Below are positions 35,536-42,292 of a stretch of 64,000 nt of DNA, piece by piece; position 1 is the stretch's first letter, and every line of letters starts with the position of its first letter. The notes below the pieces were generated by a model that had not been told where the DNA came from, searched no databases, and was given only the letters and a program-made list of their open reading frames with translations. The DNA is taken from positions 3,627,501 to 3,691,500 of the forward strand of contig NZ_CP102268.1 in NCBI RefSeq assembly GCF_025148285.1. Reading direction: 5' to 3'. Made by a program: the position numbers and the translations under genes. Source of the stretch: Marvinbryantia formatexigens DSM 14469. GTDB lineage: Bacteria; Bacillota; Clostridia; Lachnospirales; Lachnospiraceae.

Positions 35536-35946
35536 ATGGTTTTAACAGATGAAATATGCGACAGACTGTGTGATGCCGCAAAAGAAAAAAGCAGGGAGCT
35601 TGGTGTGGATATCAGCTTTGCGATAAGTGATGAACATGGTCTGCCCAGAGCGTACCGGAGATATGGGGAGGCACTGGTGCTGAGTATCACGCTTGTGCCC
35701 GGAAAAACGTATACATCCGCCGTTACACAATGCAAAACAAAGGATGTCGCGGCTGCCGCCGCAGAGGGGGCTTCCCTCATGGCAATCCAGACAAATGACC
35801 CGCGGATCACCCTTGTTGCGGGAGGTTACCCGCTGTTTGCAGACGGAAAAATCGCTGGCGGAATCGGCGTCGGAGGCGGAACGGAAGAACAGGACTGCCG
35901 GATAGCGGAATATGTAGTATCGGTATTTGAAAAAATTGCCTGCTGA
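35536..35946 (+). CDS. GlcG/HbpS-like DUF336 protein
   Basis: A 136-residue protein of the DUF336 family (heme-binding HbpS, GlcG). Typical features: AISDEHGLPRAYRRYG, the AVTQCKTKDVAAAAAEG helix, and GGYPLFADGKIAGGIGVGGGTEEQD. Some members bind heme or cobalamin; others sit in dehydratase loci with no proven role. ATG at 35536 is eight bases after GGAGG, so the upstream ATGs at 35500, 35515 and 35521 are rejected. It follows the AraC regulator, suggesting local control. Confidence 0.88.
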   Translation: MVLTDEICDRLCDAAKEKSRELGVDISFAISDEHGLPRAYRRYGEALVLSITLVPGKTYTSAVTQCKTKDVAAAAAEGASLMAIQTNDPRITLVAGGYPLFADGKIAGGIGVGGGTEEQDCRIAEYVVSVFEKIAC

Positions 35947-35998
35947 CAGGGCAGAGCCGGAAAAATTTCTGAACAGATTATTGTCAGGCAAAAATGCA

Positions 35999-36027
35999 TT
36001 GACATAAAATCGTTGATTTCGTATAAT
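35999..36027 (+). promoter_or_regulatory. perfect consensus sigma-A promoter of the structured RNA
   Basis: TTGACA (35999-36004), 17-nt spacer, TATAAT (36022-36027). Such a match implies very strong constitutive transcription. The start would be near 36034. Confidence 0.93.
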
Positions 36028-36067
36028 AATAGTAGAAGATACAGCGTGCTGTATCTGGTGGGCTAAC

Positions 36068-36177
36068 ACCTGAATCCGATATTCTTACCGGACGGATGTG
36101 CCGGTTGTTGGCAGGCAACGCAAAAACCTGAAATTCCTGCCGGACGGATGTGCCGGTCGTTGGCGGACAACACAAAA
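36068..36177 (+). repeat. two tandem RNA repeat units (58 and 52 nt)
   Basis: Both begin ACCTGAA, share CCGGACGGATGTGCCGGT and GTTGGC, and end in CAAAAA. The second lacks about 7 nt near its start. Base changes in the stems keep pairing or give G-T pairs. Confidence 0.85.
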
Positions 36178-36189
36178 ATTAGCCAGAAA

Positions 36190-36230
36190 AGAGAGTTGGT
36201 AATGCTGCGGTATTATAACTCTCTTTTTTT
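36190..36230 (+). terminator. terminator between the structured RNA and the nuclease gene
   Basis: GAGAGTT (36191-36197) pairs with AACTCTC (36217-36223), with inner AAT/ATT pairing, then seven T. Partial read-through would set the RNA to toxin ratio. Confidence 0.88.
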
Positions 36231-36250
36231 AGTTGGACAAGGAGAAGGGC

Positions 36251-36907
36251 ATGAAGCGTACATATACGAAGAAAGAAGCTTTGCGGATAATTATTGCGTC
36301 TGCGAAAGAATACGATAAAAGGCTGGAAGGGCTGAATTATTTATTCATATACCGTAATCGAGTGAAAAATGAAATAGAGTATTTTGAAGCTGCATTTCTT
36401 TCAAGAAATTTTCAGCATTTAACAGGAGTTGATTTCCTGGATGCAGAGGGAAATTTACGGAAAAATTCTGTGTTTTTCTATCATAAATGCCTTGATAATA
36501 CGCTCACAGAGGACGAGATTCGGTTTAAAGAGGATGGAACCACTCCATTAAAACTAGAAGCATTACCGAAACTGGTTCAATTTTTGCGGTTTTCAAAAAT
36601 GACTGCATTATATAATGGAATAAGACCAAAGCTGGCGGTCGAACGTGTTGCAGGAACGGTAAATTATTGTCTGGGTTTTATAAAAAGCGGGGATTATTAT
36701 GTGCCAGGTTCCTGCCTGTTGGAGGATATTCGTAAGCTGGGAGATAGCCCTTCTCGGATATTGGCAATTATGTCAAAAAAGGCAAATAAAACAGAACCCA
36801 TTTATAAAGAAATACGTTATGTGGCAAAAGGCGTTCCGCTGGATAAGCTGAAAATGCCTGAAGAACTGGCGCAGCTTATTTCTTTAGAGAAATATACTGG
36901 CAAATAA
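36251..36907 (+). CDS. PBECR4-domain nuclease-like protein (candidate toxin)
   Basis: A 218-residue protein resembling the PBECR4 group of BECR-fold nucleases (Barnase-EndoU-ColicinE5/D-RelE). The hallmark RNFQHLTGVDF (His near 56) follows a strand-rich LNYLFIYRNRVKNEIEYFEA segment; FYHKCLDNTL and AGTVNYCLGF follow. BECR proteins are mostly RNases and toxins; the catalytic set here is not proven. ATG at 36251 is six bases after AAGGAG; the frame also allows 36233. It has no promoter of its own and depends on read-through from the structured RNA. AT-rich against its flanks, which suggests transfer. Confidence 0.72.
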   Translation: MKRTYTKKEALRIIIASAKEYDKRLEGLNYLFIYRNRVKNEIEYFEAAFLSRNFQHLTGVDFLDAEGNLRKNSVFFYHKCLDNTLTEDEIRFKEDGTTPLKLEALPKLVQFLRFSKMTALYNGIRPKLAVERVAGTVNYCLGFIKSGDYYVPGSCLLEDIRKLGDSPSRILAIMSKKANKTEPIYKEIRYVAKGVPLDKLKMPEELAQLISLEKYTGK

Positions 36908-36928
36908 CGGTTCTCTGAAATTTTCCGG

Positions 36929-36957
36929 TTGACATTTCCTTATTGCTGGGGTATAAA
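36929..36957 (+). promoter_or_regulatory. sigma-A promoter of the riboswitch transcript
   Basis: TTGACA (36929-36934), 17-nt spacer, TATAAA (36952-36957), 22 nt after the stop of the PBECR4 gene. Confidence 0.9.
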
Positions 36958-36962
36958 GATAG

Positions 36963-37090
36963 TATAAAAGGGAGTAGCGGCATAGGTTCTATGTATCTTT
37001 GGTCGTCAGTACAATAACGGACGTTATTCGTCAAAGATTGAAACAGCGAGACTTTTACTGCAGGAAACTGCGGTAGGAGTCTCTTTTTTT
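36963..37090 (+). promoter_or_regulatory. yybP-ykoY (manganese) riboswitch with terminator platform
   Basis: The aptamer shows the conserved 5' element AAAGGGAGTAGC and the GGTCGTCAGTAC element. P1 pairs TAAAAG (36965-36970) with CTTTTA (37052-37057), next to GCGAGA. An internal arm ATCTTTG/CAAAGAT encloses AATAACG/GTTATT. The 3' P1 strand is also part of the terminator stem (GAGACT with AGTCTC), so ligand binding should prevent termination. Known ligand of this class is Mn2+, which turns expression on. The next gene is an OadB-like pump subunit, about 310 nt downstream. Confidence 0.78.
37048..37090 (+). terminator. riboswitch-controlled terminator
   Basis: GAGACT...CTGCAG-GAAA-CTGCGG...AGTCTC followed by seven T. 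It overlaps the 3' strand of aptamer P1, the expected mutually exclusive arrangement. Confidence 0.88.
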
Positions 37091-37128
37091 GCGAAAGCAA
37101 TGAGCCGTGCTAAGCCATCGGCAGAACC

Positions 37129-37336
37129 GGCCGTGCGTGCTTGCACGCAAACGGCTAGAGCTGCCGATGGCTTAATAGGGCGAAGCCCACGACCGAGTGC
37201 GCAGAGCGCACGAGGTGCACGGCGGAAAAGAGGCGCGGGGGAGGCAGCGGCCGTGCGTGCTTGCACGCAAACGGCTAGAGCTGCCGATGGCTTAATAGGG
37301 CGAAGCTCGCGACCGGGTGCGCAGGGCGCACGAGGT
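37129..37336 (+). repeat. two 88-bp direct GC-rich palindromic repeats in the oadB leader
   Basis: Copies at 37129-37216 and 37249-37336, spaced exactly 120 bp, differ at about four positions. Each contains a GTGCGTGC/GCACGCA palindrome. AAGCCATCGGCAG (37112-37124) also pairs with CTGCCGATGGCTT downstream, so the leader is heavily folded. Open frames through it are repeat artefacts. It fills the gap between the riboswitch and oadB. Confidence 0.9.
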
Positions 37337-37400
37337 AGCACGGTGGTGGAGCGCCGCGCAGGGCAATGGAACCGCCGCTGCCGGGAAGAAGGAGGAAAAA

Positions 37401-38540
37401 ATGGAATTTTTACTGGATGGAATTCAGATGCTGACATGGCAGCAGGTGGTCATGTACGGTATCGGCGCGCTGCTTATCTGGCTGGCGATTAAGAAGGGCT
37501 ACGAGCCGGCGCTGCTGCTGCCGATGGGATTCGGCGCGATTCTGGTGAACCTGCCGGAGAGCGGTGTGCTCAACCAGGTACTGCCGGGTGTGGGAGAAAC
37601 GCAGGGAATCATCGAATGGCTGTTTGAGGTGGGGATTGAGGCGTCCGAGGCGATGCCGATTCTGCTGTTTATCGGCATCGGTGCGATGATTGATTTCGGA
37701 CCGCTGCTGTCCAACCCAAAGATGTTTCTGTTTGGTGCGGGTGCACAGTTCGGCATTTTCGCCGCCATACTGCTGGCGGTCATTCTCGGCTTTGATTTAA
37801 AGGATGCGGCGTCCATCGGCATTATCGGCGCGGCGGACGGTCCCACCTCCATTCTGGTATCGCAGATTTTAAAATCCGACTATATCGGAGCAATTGCGGT
37901 GGCGGCGTATTCCTACATGGCGCTCGTTCCGGTTATCCAGCCCTTTGCGATTAAGCTGGTGACAACCAAAAAAGAGCGTCAGATCCGCATGAATTACAAC
38001 CCGGCTTCCGTAAGCCGTCTGACAAGAATCATTTTCCCGATAGCAGTTACCATCGTAGTGGGACTGGTGGCGCCGTCCTCTGTCGCGCTGGTCGGTTTTC
38101 TGATGTTTGGCAATCTGATTCGCGAGTGCGGCGTTCTCGGAACTATGTCGGATACAGCGCAGAATAATCTCTCCAATCTGATTACGCTGCTGCTCGGCAT
38201 CACGATTTCCTTTAGTATGAAGGCGGAGCAGTTTGTCACCGTCGATACGCTGCTGATTCTGGTGATTGGTGTGTTCGCTTTTGTGGCGGATACCATCGGC
38301 GGGGTGCTGCTCGCCAAATTCATGAACCTGTTTACGAAAGAAAAAATCAATCCGATGATTGGCGGCGCGGGCATTTCCGCGTTCCCGATGTCCTCTCGTG
38401 TGGTACAGAAGATGGCGATGGAGGAGGACCCTGGCAACGTGCTGCTGATGCACGCGGCGGGTGCAAACGTTTCCGGTCAGATTGCTTCGGTTGTGGCGGG
38501 CGGTCTGGTAATCAATCTGGTGACAGGATTTTTGGGATAA
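37401..38540 (+). CDS. sodium ion-translocating decarboxylase beta subunit (OadB/GcdB-like)
   Basis: A 379-residue integral membrane protein with about ten hydrophobic segments, matching the beta subunit of Na+-pumping decarboxylases. Key stretches: LIFIGIGAMIDFGPLLSNP, the conserved GAADGPTSI near residue 142 (the Asp helps bind Na+), and C-terminal GGAGISAFPMSSRV. In the full complex it couples decarboxylation of biotin-bound carboxylate to Na+ export. The alpha (carboxyltransferase) and biotin subunits are absent here. GGAGG precedes ATG 37401. A yybP-ykoY riboswitch precedes the gene; a tiny gamma-like gene follows by 15 nt. Confidence 0.93.
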   Translation: MEFLLDGIQMLTWQQVVMYGIGALLIWLAIKKGYEPALLLPMGFGAILVNLPESGVLNQVLPGVGETQGIIEWLFEVGIEASEAMPILLFIGIGAMIDFGPLLSNPKMFLFGAGAQFGIFAAILLAVILGFDLKDAASIGIIGAADGPTSILVSQILKSDYIGAIAVAAYSYMALVPVIQPFAIKLVTTKKERQIRMNYNPASVSRLTRIIFPIAVTIVVGLVAPSSVALVGFLMFGNLIRECGVLGTMSDTAQNNLSNLITLLLGITISFSMKAEQFVTVDTLLILVIGVFAFVADTIGGVLLAKFMNLFTKEKINPMIGGAGISAFPMSSRVVQKMAMEEDPGNVLLMHAAGANVSGQIASVVAGGLVINLVTGFLG

Positions 38541-38555
38541 GAAAGGAAGGTCTGG

Positions 38556-38672
38556 ATGAACGATATATTAATTGCACTGGAAATTATGTGGAAGGGCATG
38601 GCGGGAATTTTTGTCGTAGCGCTGATTATCATGGCGATTGTCTGGCTGCTCGGCAAGGTCGGGAAAAAATAG
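38556..38672 (+). CDS. 38-residue OadG-like single-pass membrane peptide
   Basis: ATG at 38556, seven to ten bases after AAGGAAGG, encodes 38 residues: a short N-terminus (MNDILIALEIMWKGM), one hydrophobic helix (about 16-32) and a basic end GKVGKK. This matches the membrane part of decarboxylase gamma subunits (OadG), which anchor the complex and bind Zn in longer forms. It is too short for a usual reading-frame search. It follows the OadB-like gene by 15 nt, so the two are cotranscribed. Confidence 0.8.
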   Translation: MNDILIALEIMWKGMAGIFVVALIIMAIVWLLGKVGKK

Positions 38673-38684
38673 GGGAGGGGCAGA

Positions 38685-38768
38685 ATTCCCGCGAGCAATG
38701 AGCCAAGTGCCGTGCCTGCGACGCCCTGCAAGGGCTAGTCCTTTAGGGCACGAGCATTTGGCGAATGC
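38685..38768 (-). repeat. dispersed 84-bp intergenic repeat, copy 2 (inverted relative to copy 1)
   Basis: Reverse complement matches 9188-9270 with a handful of differences, including TAGCCCTTGCAGGGCGTCGC shared exactly. It lies between the OadG-like gene and the terminator that follows. Confidence 0.88.
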
Positions 38769-38773
38769 CGCGA

Positions 38774-38814
38774 GGATAAAATCCCCCGCTGCTTTGCTGC
38801 GGGGGATTTTATCC
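38774..38814. terminator. bidirectional terminator between the oad genes and gntR
   Basis: GGATAAAATCCCCCGC / GCGGGGGATTTTATCC, a perfect 16-bp stem with an 8-nt loop. The stop codon of the convergent GntR gene lies inside it. Confidence 0.9.
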
Positions 38815-39465
38815 TCTGCCCTCTGTCTGTTTCAGAATATAATCAAACATAACGGTTTTCGATTTGGAAAGATGCAGCTGCATGGCGCCTGCGGCATCCT
38901 TCCAGTCGTTTTTCAGCGCCGCTTCCACGATCGCAATGTGCTCGCGGATTGTTTCGTGCAGACGGTCTGCGGAGGTCTGACCGGAGAGAATGCGGGTGCG
39001 GCGGATCTGATTGCCGATGGTGGAATACAGATTTATAAAATAAGAATTTTCGCACGCGTCAATAAATAGCTGGTGAAAGCTCTCATCCATGCCGGAGTAG
39101 GAATATTCCGGCATTTTTCCGTCCAGATAATCCGAATAGAGACGGTAATAATGCATGTAGGTCTCCAGCGGAATGCGGTTTCCGTAGTTTTTGACAACAT
39201 AAGGCTCCAGAAGATTGCGGGTCTCATATACCATATTGATTTCCCGGACGGTAATTTTGGAGATTTCAATTCCCTTTTTGGGGAGAATTTTTACAAGCCC
39301 TTCCTGCTCCAGACGGCTGAGTGCGTCACGGATAGGCGTGCGGCTGGCTGCGACTTCCTCGCGGATGCGCTCCTCGTTAATCACGGTTCCCGGCGCATAA
39401 ACGCAGTTTACAATATTATCTTTAATAATCTGATATGCCTGGTGTTTTAAAGGTTCTTTACTCAT
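38809..39465 (-). CDS. GntR-family (FadR/FCD) transcriptional regulator of the hexonate operon
   Basis: A 218-residue regulator. The N-terminal winged helix has INEERIREEVAASRTPIRDALSRLEQEGLVKI; the C-terminal FCD domain has the ligand and metal residues in ETRNLLEPYVV, DESFHQLFIDAC and HETIREHIAIVEAAL. It is divergent from the dehydrogenase-TRAP-uxaAB operon, and identical 12-bp palindromes GTTGTATACAAC lie in its own upstream region and at the operon promoter. It is probably a repressor released by a hexonate or hexuronate. The Shine-Dalgarno (GAGG) lies rather far from the ATG. Confidence 0.92.
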   Translation of the reverse strand: MSKEPLKHQAYQIIKDNIVNCVYAPGTVINEERIREEVAASRTPIRDALSRLEQEGLVKILPKKGIEISKITVREINMVYETRNLLEPYVVKNYGNRIPLETYMHYYRLYSDYLDGKMPEYSYSGMDESFHQLFIDACENSYFINLYSTIGNQIRRTRILSGQTSADRLHETIREHIAIVEAALKNDWKDAAGAMQLHLSKSKTVMFDYILKQTEGRG

Positions 39466-39562
39466 TTTAAATTCTTATTATCCTCTTTAAGCTGAAATAG
39501 AAAGTCTGCCTCCAGTATAGCAGAAAATCGGAGGGACAGCAACCATCATTCTGATGCGTCTG

Positions 39563-39574
39563 GTTGTATACAAC
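39563..39574. promoter_or_regulatory. GntR operator, regulator-proximal
   Basis: Perfect palindrome GTTGTATACAAC, identical to 39774-39785. It lies about 98 bp before the GntR start codon, so autoregulation is likely. The A-rich interval 39580-39740 shows no gene. Confidence 0.75.
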
Positions 39575-39747
39575 AAAAGAGAAAAATGAAAAATAATGGC
39601 AAAAATTCAATGAAAAACAAAAAAACAGGACGGTGATACGACCGCAATGAGAGAAAAAATAATGTGAAAAATGCACAAAAATAGAAATACGAAATTGTGA
39701 ATAAAGTGGAAAATAACAGCAAAAGGGCAAAAATAGGCGGGAAGCAG

Positions 39748-39785
39748 TTGACAAAAATGGTGGAATGAGATATGTTGTATACAAC
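39748..39785 (+). promoter_or_regulatory. promoter and overlapping GntR operator of the hexonate operon
   Basis: TTGACA (39748-39753), 17-nt spacer, TATGTT (39771-39776). The palindrome GTTGTATACAAC (39774-39785) covers the end of the -10 box and the start site, a classic repressor position. Confidence 0.85.
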
Positions 39786-39807
39786 AGAAAACAAGGGAGG
39801 AGAAAAA

Positions 39808-40872
39808 ATGAAAACAATTCTCATTCACGAGCCGGGAAAGGTGGAAATTGTGGAAACCGAAAAACCGGCTGCAAAGGAGGGCGAAGCCCTTCTCAGGGTT
39901 CTCTATGGCGGCATCTGCGGAAGCGATCTGGGGACCTACCGCGGCACTTTTGCCTACGCGGATTATCCGAGAATTCCGGGACATGAATTCTCAGCGCAGA
40001 TTGTTGAAATCGGCGAGAACGACAGAGGCTTAAAGCCAGGCATGATCGTTACCTGCAATCCGTATTTCAACTGTACGCACTGCTATTCCTGCGAGCGCGG
40101 ACTGGTAAACTGCTGCGAGTCTAATGAGACGCTCGGCGCCCAGAGAGACGGCGCGTTCTCGGAATACATCACCATGCCGGTGGAGCGTATCTATGACGGC
40201 AGAGGACTTTCGCCGAAGCAGCTTGCGCTGATAGAGCCCTTCTGCATCAGTTATCACGGCGTATCCAGGGCGGATGTAAAGCCGGGCGATAAGGTCCTGG
40301 TGGTCGGAGCGGGCACCATCGGCGTGCTGGCGGCAATCGCGGCAAAAGCGAAGGGCGGCGAGGTATATATCGCGGATGTTGCGCCGGCAAAGCTGCAGTA
40401 CGCATATGAGACTTTCGGGCTGGCGGGCATGATTCTGAACGACGATCCGGATACCTTCATGGACAAGGTGAATGCGGTAACAGGAGAGCATCATGGCTTT
40501 GACGTGGCGATTGAGGCGGTCGGACTTCCCTCCACCTTCCAGAACTGTATTGATGCGGCGACCTTCGGGGCTCGCGTGGTACTGATCGGCGTTGGCAAAC
40601 AGAATCTGGACTTTAATTTCACGATGATCCAGAAGAAGGAGCTGAATATTTTCGGTTCCAGAAATGCCCTGAAAAAGGATTTCCTGGAGCTGATTGACCT
40701 GGTGAAAACAGGAGAGGTGGATCTGGAGAAAATTGTGATGAATCCGGACGCGGCGGAGCCGGAAAAGCGCTCCGAATACGAGCTTGATGAAGCAGCGGCG
40801 GCGTTTGAGGAATTCAGCAGATTCGGCGGCAGCAAATTGAAAGTGGTTATCCACTTTGCAGACCCGCAGTAA
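39808..40872 (+). CDS. zinc-dependent alcohol dehydrogenase (L-galactonate 5-dehydrogenase-like)
   Basis: A 354-residue medium-chain dehydrogenase. Catalytic zinc: Cys in GGICGSD, HE in PGHEF; structural zinc: four Cys in CTHCYSCERGLVNCC. NAD(P) site VVGAGTIGVLAA. The sequence is close to the LgoD/RspB type that oxidises L-galactonate or L-gulonate at C5. Because UxaB and UxaA lie downstream, oxidation of L-galactonate to D-tagaturonate is the best-fitting reaction. GGGAGG precedes ATG 39808, favoured over the upstream ATG at 39772, which lies inside the promoter region. First gene of the operon. Confidence 0.85.
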   Translation: MKTILIHEPGKVEIVETEKPAAKEGEALLRVLYGGICGSDLGTYRGTFAYADYPRIPGHEFSAQIVEIGENDRGLKPGMIVTCNPYFNCTHCYSCERGLVNCCESNETLGAQRDGAFSEYITMPVERIYDGRGLSPKQLALIEPFCISYHGVSRADVKPGDKVLVVGAGTIGVLAAIAAKAKGGEVYIADVAPAKLQYAYETFGLAGMILNDDPDTFMDKVNAVTGEHHGFDVAIEAVGLPSTFQNCIDAATFGARVVLIGVGKQNLDFNFTMIQKKELNIFGSRNALKKDFLELIDLVKTGEVDLEKIVMNPDAAEPEKRSEYELDEAAAAFEEFSRFGGSKLKVVIHFADPQ

Positions 40873-41013
40873 AACGGACGGACTGTCCGAAAAGAAATGC
40901 GGCTTGCCGGATGGCACCGGGTGCTACAGCAAATGCCGCCATATCACTCAGAGAACGTTACTCCGTGGTGTGCGGAGACGTAAATAAAAAAGAAGAGAAA
41001 AGGAGACAGACAA

Positions 41014-42018
41014 ATGAAAGGTAAAATGTTAATCGCAGGTACGGCAATCGCAGCTATGATGCTTTCCGCAGGTGTATCCGCAGCGGATGCGGAGGTAGTT
41101 CTTCAGATTGGATTTGAAAATTCCATCTCCGAGCCGATTGGACAGGCTCTGGAAAAATGGCAGCAGCTTGTAGAAGAGCAGGGCGACGGAAGTCTGAAAA
41201 TCGAGCTGTTCCCGGACAGCCAGCTTGGCGCAAAAAATGAGCTGATAGACGGCATGACGCTGGGCGAGCCGTATATCACACTGGCGGACGGCGCTTTCTA
41301 TGCGGATTACGGCGTGGCAGATTTCGGTATTGTGTTCGGACCGTTCCTGTTTGACGACTGGGATCAGTGCTGGACGCTGATCGAGAGCGACTGGTATGCA
41401 GAGCAGTGCGCAGAACTGGAAACAAAAGGTCTGAAAATTGTTACCTCCAACTGGAAATACGGCGAGCGTCACACACTGACCACGAAGCAGGTGACGACCG
41501 TTGACGACCTGGCAGGTCTGAAAATCCGTGTGCCGAGCAACCAGATTCAGTCCATCGGCTTTGATGTACTCGGCGCAACCTCCACGGGCATGGCACTTGA
41601 CGAGGTATACCAGGCTCTGCAGACCGGAACCATCGACGGCGCGGAAAACCCGCTGGCAACACTGTACGGCAGAAAGCTTCACGAAGTTGCAAAATATCTC
41701 ATTCTCGACGGACACGTAAAGAACTTCACCACCTGGGTAATGAGCGCGGACCTCTTCAACAGCTTAACACCGGAACAGCAGGAGCTGCTTGTATCCACAG
41801 GCGAAGAAGCCGGTCTCTACAACAACGAGCTGGTAGACGCATCCGAAGAAGAATACCTTCAGATGATGATTGACGAGGGCGTGACCGTAACAGAATTAAC
41901 CGACGAAACATTGGCAGGCTTCAAAGAAAAAGCACAGGCATTCTACGAGCAGGGTTCCACCTTCGGCTGGAGCGATGGTCTCTACGACACAGTACGTAAG
42001 GCGATGGGCGCGGAATAA
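41014..42018 (+). CDS. TRAP transporter substrate-binding protein DctP
   Basis: A 334-residue extracytoplasmic solute receptor of the DctP family. The N-terminal signal (residues 1-24) has a cleavable-type ASAADA end but no lipobox Cys. Family features: EKWQQLVEEQGDGSLKIELFPDSQLG, ADLAGLKIRVPSN (the Arg binds the carboxylate of the ligand), and LDEVYQALQTGTIDGAENPL. It should bind a hexonate/hexuronate for uptake by DctQM. AAGGAG precedes the ATG. The 140-nt gap before it and the 274-nt gap after it are unusually long for an operon. Confidence 0.95.
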   Translation: MKGKMLIAGTAIAAMMLSAGVSAADAEVVLQIGFENSISEPIGQALEKWQQLVEEQGDGSLKIELFPDSQLGAKNELIDGMTLGEPYITLADGAFYADYGVADFGIVFGPFLFDDWDQCWTLIESDWYAEQCAELETKGLKIVTSNWKYGERHTLTTKQVTTVDDLAGLKIRVPSNQIQSIGFDVLGATSTGMALDEVYQALQTGTIDGAENPLATLYGRKLHEVAKYLILDGHVKNFTTWVMSADLFNSLTPEQQELLVSTGEEAGLYNNELVDASEEEYLQMMIDEGVTVTELTDETLAGFKEKAQAFYEQGSTFGWSDGLYDTVRKAMGAE

Positions 42019-42118
42019 GTGAGTGATGCGAAAACAGGAAATGGCAAAACGACCGCTTGCGGGCGATTTTGCCAGAGACTGTTTTCATAGCACGAATGTG
42101 CGCGCACGAGCGAACTAA

Positions 42119-42250
42119 GTTCGCGAGTCGGCGCATCACGAACGTCAATATAATGGGTTCGCGAGTCGGCGCACGGCGGAATAGTGTAAAGTAAAGTTCG
42201 CGAGTCGGCGCATCACGAACGCCAATATAATGGGTTCGCGCGCCGGCGCG
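42119..42250 (+). repeat. GC-rich repeat cluster between dctP and dctQ
   Basis: The 17-mer GTTCGCGAGTCGGCGCA occurs at 42119, 42157 and 42196, and a variant begins at 42234. A 43-bp block (42121-42163) recurs at 77-bp distance (42198-42240) with one change. Palindromic TCGCGA and GGCGCGCC cores allow hairpins. No gene is seen in 42019-42292. Confidence 0.88.
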
Positions 42251-42292
42251 CCGGACATTCCGTTATGTAAAGATGGAGAAGGAGAAGTTTAG

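Larger units (their letters stand above)
36034..36230 (+). ncRNA. repeated structured RNA upstream of a PBECR4-type nuclease (candidate RNA antitoxin)
   Basis: About 197 nt between a perfect promoter and a Rho-independent terminator, with no reading frame. It opens with the hairpin GATACAG/CTGTATC. Two related units follow (36068-36125 and 36126-36177), each with a CCGG-ACGGATGTG-CCGG hairpin, then GTTG/CAAC hairpin, then CAAAAA. The nuclease-like gene starts 20 nt after the terminator. Promoter, tandem RNA repeats, leaky terminator and toxin is the order of type III toxin-antitoxin loci. I do not recognise the RNA as a known riboswitch. Confidence 0.7.

Noticed and set aside
35946-36230. The structured RNA as a common metabolite riboswitch
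   Set aside because: Internal tandem duplication and CCGG/GTTG hairpins do not match the lysine, SAM, TPP, FMN, glycine, c-di-GMP or purine consensus as I know them; the downstream gene is nuclease-like rather than metabolic.
37129-37336. Direct repeats as a possible CRISPR array
   Set aside because: Only two copies, 88 bp long, palindromic and GC-rich, no cas genes; the same holds for the 42119-42250 cluster. No CRISPR array is present in the window.
37100-37492. 130-residue plus-strand frame in the oadB leader
   Set aside because: It translates the two 88-bp repeats and then runs out of frame into the 5' end of oadB; no ribosome site was found.
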